In this document: positions 58,454-64,000 of the stretch, piece by piece
Position numbering within the stretch: the first letter of the stretch is position 1
Layout of the letters: each line of letters starts with the position of its first letter
From: Buxus sempervirens
Taxonomy: Eukaryota; Streptophyta; Magnoliopsida; Buxales; Buxaceae
Reading direction: 5' to 3'
Assembly (NCBI GenBank): GCA_947561395.2
Contig: OX387186.1
Location: forward strand, 7,615,888 to 7,679,887
Length of the DNA: 64,000 nt
The notes under the pieces: model-generated
Told to the model about the DNA's origin: nothing
Database searches by the model: none
Seen by the model: only the letters and a program-made list of their open reading frames with translations
Translations under genes and position numbers: made by a program

Positions 58454-61048
58454 TCACCAATAGTCACTGCAAGAGCAAACCCCATTCTCAAAATGATGAA
58501 ACCGATTTATGTCTCTCACAATGATTTCACGGTTGACAACCTTTGAAATGAACTTGATCGCAGCATGGCAATCCAAACAAATCCGGAGATTCTTCATGAT
58601 ACGAATGGAGCTTCCAGGAGGTATGCTAATCAACCCAAAAGCTACAGCTAGTCTTTCACTATGTCCCCATAAGAGCCGTTCCTTTTCATCATCCTCCACA
58701 TCAAGCAAGATAACAGTGCAGTTGGGAACATAGCCAGCCCTTTTGATCTTTTTTCTCAACCATTCTAACATGCCATTGATGAGTCTTATTTCAGGGTGTG
58801 ACGTATCACCCACAGTGAAATAGTGAACTTTACTCTGATTTTCAATCCAGCTAGCGCCTGGTTCCTTCTTCACTCCTTTTCTTTTCATGAATTTCCTTAT
58901 GTGTGCAACATTATCCCATCTTCTTGCATTGGCATACATATTGGACAATAGCACATGAGTTGCATCATCTTCAGGTTCCATCTCAAGCACATGTTGCGCT
59001 GAGATTCTCCCAAGTTCAATGTCATTGTGAATCACACATGCACCAAGCAGCGCTCGCCAAACCATAACACTAGGCTCAAACGGAATTTTCTCGATCAACT
59101 TCGCAGCTTTATCAAGATGACCCGAACGCCCTAAAAGCCATACCATACATGTATAGTGCTCTATACATGGTTCAATGCCATAGTCCTGAACCATGGAATT
59201 AAAATAGAATTGTCCAAGATCGACCTGTCCTGTGTTGCTACATGCTGATAGGATGCCTACAAAGGTAACCAGATTGGGTTTAATCTTGGTTACTCTCATC
59301 TTTTCAAAAATCTGCAGAGCATCTCGACCTAGACCGTGCAGAGAATAACCTGAGATCATTGAATTCCAGGAGACAACGTCTCGTTCACTCATCATTTCAA
59401 ACACCAAACGAGCATCTTTGATGTTCCCGCACTTTGAATACATGTCTATCAAAGCATTACTGACTGCAACATCTTTGCCAAAAATTGATTTAACAGTTAA
59501 AGAATGGACCTGAGTCCCCAGTTTCAGGGCTGTTAAGGCTGCACAAGCACGAAGTACACTTGAATAGGTCACTTCGGTTGCTTGAACTTGGTCATTAAGC
59601 ATATCATAGAAGAGCATCAAAGCCTCCTCCCCATTCCCTAATTGTGTGTAACCAACAATCATTGTGTTCCAAGTAACATCATTCTTTTCTGGTGATGTCA
59701 CAAATAGTTCCATGGAGTCCTCCATGGATCCGCATTTAGCATAGACATCCATGAGGGCATTTGAAACAAATATAACCCAGTCCAGCCCCACCTTCAGGAC
59801 CTGGCAATGGATTTGCTTCCCAAAATTAGCGTTTGCCTCAGTAGCAGATGCTTGTAACACGCTTGCGTATGTAAACTGATTAGGAACCACAAAAGCTTGT
59901 TGCATACGATCAAATAGTGCTATTGCTTCCTTGCTCCGCTCACTCTGGGCATAACGTGCGATCATGAAACTCCAAGGAATTACATCTTTTTGATGCATCT
60001 CCTCGAAAACTGTACGAGCATCATCGATGTCTCCAGATTTGGTATACAAGTCAAGAAAGGCAACACCAACATAGCAATCCAGTTCATACCGAGTTTTTAA
60101 AGCACACGCATGAATGCTCTTACCCAAGTCGATCTCCCCCAGGCCAAGAGAGGCTTTAAGTACACTGGCGAAAGTGAAATTGTTTGGCTTCAGGCCTGCT
60201 TTCCTCATTAGAGAGAATAGTTCTAAGGCCTCCTCACAATGATCATTCTCAGCATAACAAGCTACCATCCCAGTCCAAGAAACCATGTCCTTCTCCAGAA
60301 TGCCATCAAAGATTAGCCTAGCGTAATCAGCAAGCCCACAAACAGAATAAGCGTCGATGAGAGCAGTCCCAACAAATGCATCAGAATCATGCCCAAGCTT
60401 ATAAATGCATGCAAGCACGCACGAAACAAGCTCCGCAGACTTGTCACTCACAAGCAACTTTAGAATAGTTGTAAAAACAAATTGATTAAGGTCGTGACCT
60501 TCTCCATGAAGTCTCCCAAACAACTCAATTGCCTCCATGAACTGGAGGGATTGCATATAACCCTGAATCAAGGTGACAAATGAAACAGTATTTCTATTAA
60601 CCATTTCATCAAACAGCATACGCCCGTCCATTAAAAGATCAGATTTGACATAGAAATTGAGGAGAACATTCAAAGCGAACAAATCCAAACAACCGCCCCT
60701 CTTAATAATATCACAATGAAGGCTCTTTCCTTTGACTGAATCACCATGTCTAGTACAATCCTGCAGCAGCCGTGCATAAGCTTGAGAATCGAACCTTGGA
60801 GTTATAGGGTGCACGCAGAGTTCCTCACATTCGTCAACCAATTTGACAGACTCTGCTGATAAAGCAAACCCACGTCGAGAGAAGTGTGCTAAACAACTGG
60901 TATAAGCGTAACGAGAAATTATGGAATTCATCCATGAAGCAGTTCTGTAACGGGAAATTATAAGCATTCGATCTTGATTTCTTGCGACACGCACCAAGCA
61001 GGATTTATTTATTTTAACGTTGATAAATAATGGAGATACAGAGTTCAC
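58454..61048 (-). CDS. PLS-class pentatricopeptide repeat protein with E and DYW domains, intronless
   Basis: A single 864-residue frame. A basic N-terminus with several early Met suggests a mitochondrial (or plastid) presequence. From about residue 85 it runs in PPR motifs of P, L and S types, for example FVGTALIDAYSVCGLADYAR and VSNALIDMYSKCGNIKDAR. Then come E1/E2 motifs (EPSVMVWRALLGACVIHND, GVKKEPGASWIE) and a DYW cytidine deaminase domain: HSE at 796-798, CLDC at 824-827, and HHFENGVCSCSDYW at the very end. Zinc and catalytic residues are intact, so it should edit C to U at specific organellar sites. From memory the closest match is Arabidopsis At5g13230; that is recall, not a search. 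Lack of introns is usual for this family. A MORF gene, whose products partner PLS-PPR proteins in editing, lies next upstream on the same strand. Confidence 0.95.
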   Translation of the reverse strand: MNSVSPLFINVKINKSCLVRVARNQDRMLIISRYRTASWMNSIISRYAYTSCLAHFSRRGFALSAESVKLVDECEELCVHPITPRFDSQAYARLLQDCTRHGDSVKGKSLHCDIIKRGGCLDLFALNVLLNFYVKSDLLMDGRMLFDEMVNRNTVSFVTLIQGYMQSLQFMEAIELFGRLHGEGHDLNQFVFTTILKLLVSDKSAELVSCVLACIYKLGHDSDAFVGTALIDAYSVCGLADYARLIFDGILEKDMVSWTGMVACYAENDHCEEALELFSLMRKAGLKPNNFTFASVLKASLGLGEIDLGKSIHACALKTRYELDCYVGVAFLDLYTKSGDIDDARTVFEEMHQKDVIPWSFMIARYAQSERSKEAIALFDRMQQAFVVPNQFTYASVLQASATEANANFGKQIHCQVLKVGLDWVIFVSNALMDVYAKCGSMEDSMELFVTSPEKNDVTWNTMIVGYTQLGNGEEALMLFYDMLNDQVQATEVTYSSVLRACAALTALKLGTQVHSLTVKSIFGKDVAVSNALIDMYSKCGNIKDARLVFEMMSERDVVSWNSMISGYSLHGLGRDALQIFEKMRVTKIKPNLVTFVGILSACSNTGQVDLGQFYFNSMVQDYGIEPCIEHYTCMVWLLGRSGHLDKAAKLIEKIPFEPSVMVWRALLGACVIHNDIELGRISAQHVLEMEPEDDATHVLLSNMYANARRWDNVAHIRKFMKRKGVKKEPGASWIENQSKVHYFTVGDTSHPEIRLINGMLEWLRKKIKRAGYVPNCTVILLDVEDDEKERLLWGHSERLAVAFGLISIPPGSSIRIMKNLRICLDCHAAIKFISKVVNREIIVRDINRFHHFENGVCSCSDYW

Positions 61049-61897
61049 AAAAGGGAAAACGGAATCAAACTCCTATATTTGGAAGACGATACAATATGAG
61101 TATATGACAACTCGTAGCCTTACGGTACCGATAAATCAAGCAGAAGACCGCAGAAAAGATTGTTGGTGCTGACTTTCAGAATGAGAAAATTCTCACACAT
61201 CACTACTTTCAAGTCCCCGCTTCAGCTAAAGTGCGCTTTGCTCTAGTTAAGAGAGAGCAAGAACTTGGCAAGGCATGACTCTTGCGAGCCCCTCCGATAA
61301 GCTATCAGCGCCATTGTCCAAGTGAAAGTGATGACATGGGACTGAGTGTCCCCATAATCGCATTCGCACCAACTCCGCCCAAGGTAATTCTGAACAATGT
61401 CCAAATTCGCTGCAATTGAACGACTACCAACACAACCACAAAATCTTCAATAGATGTTAGGGAGAAAAAAGAGGTTATACATTCAGCCAAGAAATTCCTC
61501 TGACGTCTCTATTAAAAAGGTATAAAACTAGCAGTCGCCACTCCTCACTCAACGAACACAATTTAGCAACACACATGATGTAAACAGAGCACAATAATCT
61601 AAACATTTTAAAATTCTGGCTACGTTCATAAATAACATAATAAGGATTCCAAAACCCAATTACAGGAAGCATGATCCGAAAAGGTGATGAAGAGAGTAAA
61701 CAGCCAGTTGGTGAAAGACACAGCCACCACATCCATGAACACGCATCAAAACTGCTGTGCTTCAGTGTAAGCTTAGATGACATCCCTGGACCAAGTGTTC
61801 CACAAATCTAAAAATGAAAAATAGGTACTATAAACCAGACATATACTTGACCTCAACCATCTACAATTTACCTAATTGATGCTCATCAGTTTGGCGG
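61049..61897. other. Spacer between the PPR start and the MORF stop
   Basis: About 850 bp that must hold the PPR promoter and the MORF 3' UTR. Frames at 61305-61490 and 61475-61783 (-) are not recognisable. Confidence 0.55.
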
Positions 61898-63742
61898 CTA
61901 CGGCATGTCTCTACCTGGCACGTCTCTTACTTGGTATACATCTCCGCTTGGCTGGCCACCAATGTCTCTGTTTGGTGCATAGCTGTTCGGTGTATAGCTG
62001 TTTGGGTAGTGCTCTCTTCCGGGTTCTCTGTTCTGGTATGGCATACTTCCACTGCTAGGCGTATCCCTGCTTTGGAAATCCCTGTTTGGAAGGTTCCCCG
62101 AAGATCCATAAGGCATGCTATTGGGATACCCAGCATTTGGCCCAGGAGCTCTATTGGGCATAGGATTCTGCATCCTCGGACTCGGTGGCATGCCTCCCAT
62201 ATTATTTTGAGGAAAACCCCCTGCGTTATTTGGGGCCATTCCTCCCATGTTACTAGGAGGCATTCCTCCCATGTTATTGGCCATAGGGTTCTGCATATCC
62301 CGGTTGGGTGGCATTCCTCCCATGTTATTGGCCATAGGGTTCTGCATATCCCGGTTGGGTGGCATTCCTCCCATGTTATTGGCCATAGGGTTCTGCATAT
62401 CCCGGTTGGGCGGCATTCCTCCCATGTTATTGGCCATAGGATTCTGCATATCCCGATTTGGTGGCATTCCGCCCATGTTATTCGGCATAGGGTTCTGCAT
62501 ATCCCGGTTGGGCGGCATTCCTCCCATGTTATTGGCCATAGGATTCTGCATATCCCTATTTGGTGGCATTCCGCCCATGTTATTCGGCATAGGATTCTGC
62601 ATGTCCCGGCTTGGTGGCATCCCTCCCATATTATTCGGAATGTCTGGGCCGCGCATCGGAGGCATCTCTCTGTTCTGGAATTCGCGGTTCTGCATATTTT
62701 CCCTTCTTCTTTCAAAGTTCCTCGACCTGTCAAAGTTTCTTGGCCTATCATTACGGCGGTTCCTTTCATTTGCCCGTGCATTGTTTCTTACCCACTCCTC
62801 ATGATATTTTGGGTCATAGGGTACGGCTTGACCATTGATAAAAGGCTCCCCTACAGCATGTAAAATTCTATATGTTACAATGAAGGTAAAAATAAAATAA
62901 AATAAAAATAAATAAATTCACTCGAGAAGTGGCACAGAGCGTAGGTTAAGTCTTCAGGTCCATGAACTCCCTATGAGAAACTGTTTAACATACCATCCTT
63001 ATTTGTTACCCAAAAATATAAATTAAAAAAATAATAATAAGACAAAGAAAGAGTGAAGAGGATAAAATCAAAATAATGACAATAGTAATAGAACAATGAA
63101 AAAAACAGTCAACCACACAATATGCAAAATCATCTACTTTCTGAAAAACAAAGATCTTTATCAGGGTAAAACATATTCTTCTACTTCCCTCTACTTCAAC
63201 ATAAGTAGCATCCAGTAGAAAGATTGGTAAGGAACATATAAATTTCACCCACATCTGGTTCACGCAATCCTCACTGGATTGCCAACAAGGGCAGGATTTC
63301 TATTTTTTTCATGATGGGGATCATATATACAACTAAGTGGCACAAGAAAGAAAACTAGGAGTTTTCAGTTTTCAAACATAAAAAAAAAAGCATAAACACA
63401 GAAGATAGGTGAAACAAAGTAAACCAGCACTTTGGACCCCCAAAATCAATCAGGAAAAGAAGAGACGGGATAAGAAGTGCAGCAGCTCCCTACCTCCATA
63501 ATCTTTGTTCCTTACATCCAAGTAAGAATCAGGAAGAACCCACCGGACTCTTGGAAGTTCTGCATATATTTCAATGCCAAATCTGGTTACGGATCAAATT
63601 TTCCCAGTAATAAAACCAAGTCAAGAGCTTATGAGTAGATCTACCTTTGATCTTGTAAGAGAGTTCCTCAGACACAAGGGCTCCAAAAGCGAAGTAGTGT
63701 CTAGTTGACACCGAGTAAATTTTCATCCTTGCCTCTTCCTCA
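61898..63742 (-). CDS. MORF/RIP organellar RNA editing factor, 3' part (5' end outside window)
   Basis: Exons 63742-63645, 63559-63494 and 62850-61898 join in frame and encode the last 371 residues. The MORF box is visible: SEEEARMKIYSVSTRHYFAF, GALVSEELSYKIKELPRVRW, VLPDSYLDVRNKDYGGEPFI, then YDPKYHEEWVRNNARANERN. The rest is a long Gly/Met/Pro/Asn-rich tail with seven 17-residue repeats (NNMGGMPPNRDMQNPMA type), a feature of the longer MORF proteins (MORF1 and MORF8 groups). MORF proteins form dimers, bind PLS-type PPR editing factors and are needed for C-to-U editing in mitochondria and plastids. The acceptor at 63742 shows that one or more upstream exons, including the targeting peptide, lie beyond the window. 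The member cannot be named safely from this part. Confidence 0.92.
62279..62635 (-). repeat. 51-bp coding minisatellite, seven units
   Basis: Seven near-identical in-frame 51-bp units in the last MORF exon, each giving 17 residues (NNMGGMPP-N/S-RDMQNPM-A/P), followed by degenerate partial units to about 62160. Units ending MP and MA partly alternate, suggesting duplication of two-unit blocks. Confidence 0.93.
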
Positions 63743-64000
63743 CTATAAATTGAAAGAAAGAAATATGATTAACTGACCATTAAAGCTAGCAGAATAAATG
63801 AAAAGAAGGGTGCATAGCCCTTTTTTGTCCTTCTTCTTTGCCCTTTATTTTGGCAGGGATACTCCTCTAAAATGCTAGATGCATTTTTTATGGGTATATT
63901 GTTTTAGGAAACAGTCAAATGCTACAACATTCCATACAAACCAAAGTAATCTAAAAATTAATAAAAGAGAACACCCCAAATTAGATTCAAAGAGAACTTT
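62851..64000 (-). other. MORF introns and right edge of the window
   Basis: Apart from the two short MORF exons at 63494-63559 and 63645-63742 this is AT-rich intron sequence with no other recognised feature. Confidence 0.6.

Noticed and set aside
62279-62635. Regular 51-bp repeats resembling a CRISPR array
   Set aside because: Units are contiguous with no unique spacers and encode an in-frame protein repeat in a plant gene.
61931-62863. 310-residue plus-strand open frame and a 185-residue one at 62247-62804
   Set aside because: They are antisense shadows of the 51-bp MORF repeats; a repeat whose length is a multiple of three keeps other frames open by chance.

Overview
The window is nuclear DNA from a flowering plant. 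It is AT-rich, with split genes using GT-AG introns, a nuclear-encoded plastid ribosomal protein, a PLS-DYW pentatricopeptide protein, a MORF editing factor, two TBL acetyltransferases, and introns loaded with L1, RTE and LTR retroelement debris. Long introns (one 1.36 kb coding sequence is spread over 19.7 kb) suggest a woody or early-diverging eudicot, but the species cannot be fixed from the sequence. A 200-N gap and a 79-G run show this is a draft assembly.

Layout. 1-9 kb: a trichome-birefringence-like (TBL) gene (+, 2326-4066) and the gene for plastid ribosomal protein bL34c (+, 5097-6021). 9-28.7 kb: one 13-exon minus-strand gene for a CofD/YvcK-like (YNL011C-like) protein; its introns hold a 5'-truncated L1 with target-site duplications, an RTE 3' end and a probable solo LTR. 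32-34 kb: a second TBL gene (+). 34.5-38.2 kb: a five-exon gene (-) for a plant protein of unknown function. 38.2-41.4 kb: intergenic, with the poly-G run, CA-rich repeats and the N gap. 41.4-48.4 kb: a NECAP-like clathrin-adaptor accessory gene (-), followed by tRNA-Gly(GCC) (-, 48946-49016). 49.5-55.1 kb: ATG7 (-), the E1-like autophagy enzyme. 55.1-57.7 kb: a divergent promoter and a box C/D snoRNA of the U36/snR47 type (+, 55676-55763). 57.7-58.2 kb: an L1 RNase H remnant. 58.4-61.0 kb: an intronless DYW-class PPR gene (-). 61.9-63.7 kb: the 3' part of a MORF gene (-) with a 51-bp coding minisatellite; it runs off the right edge.

Notable points: the CofD-like gene, from a family whose bacterial and archaeal members serve pathways plants are not known to have; the snoRNA sharing a promoter region with ATG7; single-base frameshifts in the last exons of ATG7 and the NECAP gene; three very short poly(T)-type insertions with 13-18 bp direct repeats that look like tail-only L1 insertions; and two organellar RNA-editing genes (PPR-DYW and MORF) side by side. 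Exon coordinates were worked out by hand from splice sites, reading frame and family similarity recalled from memory; no database search was run.
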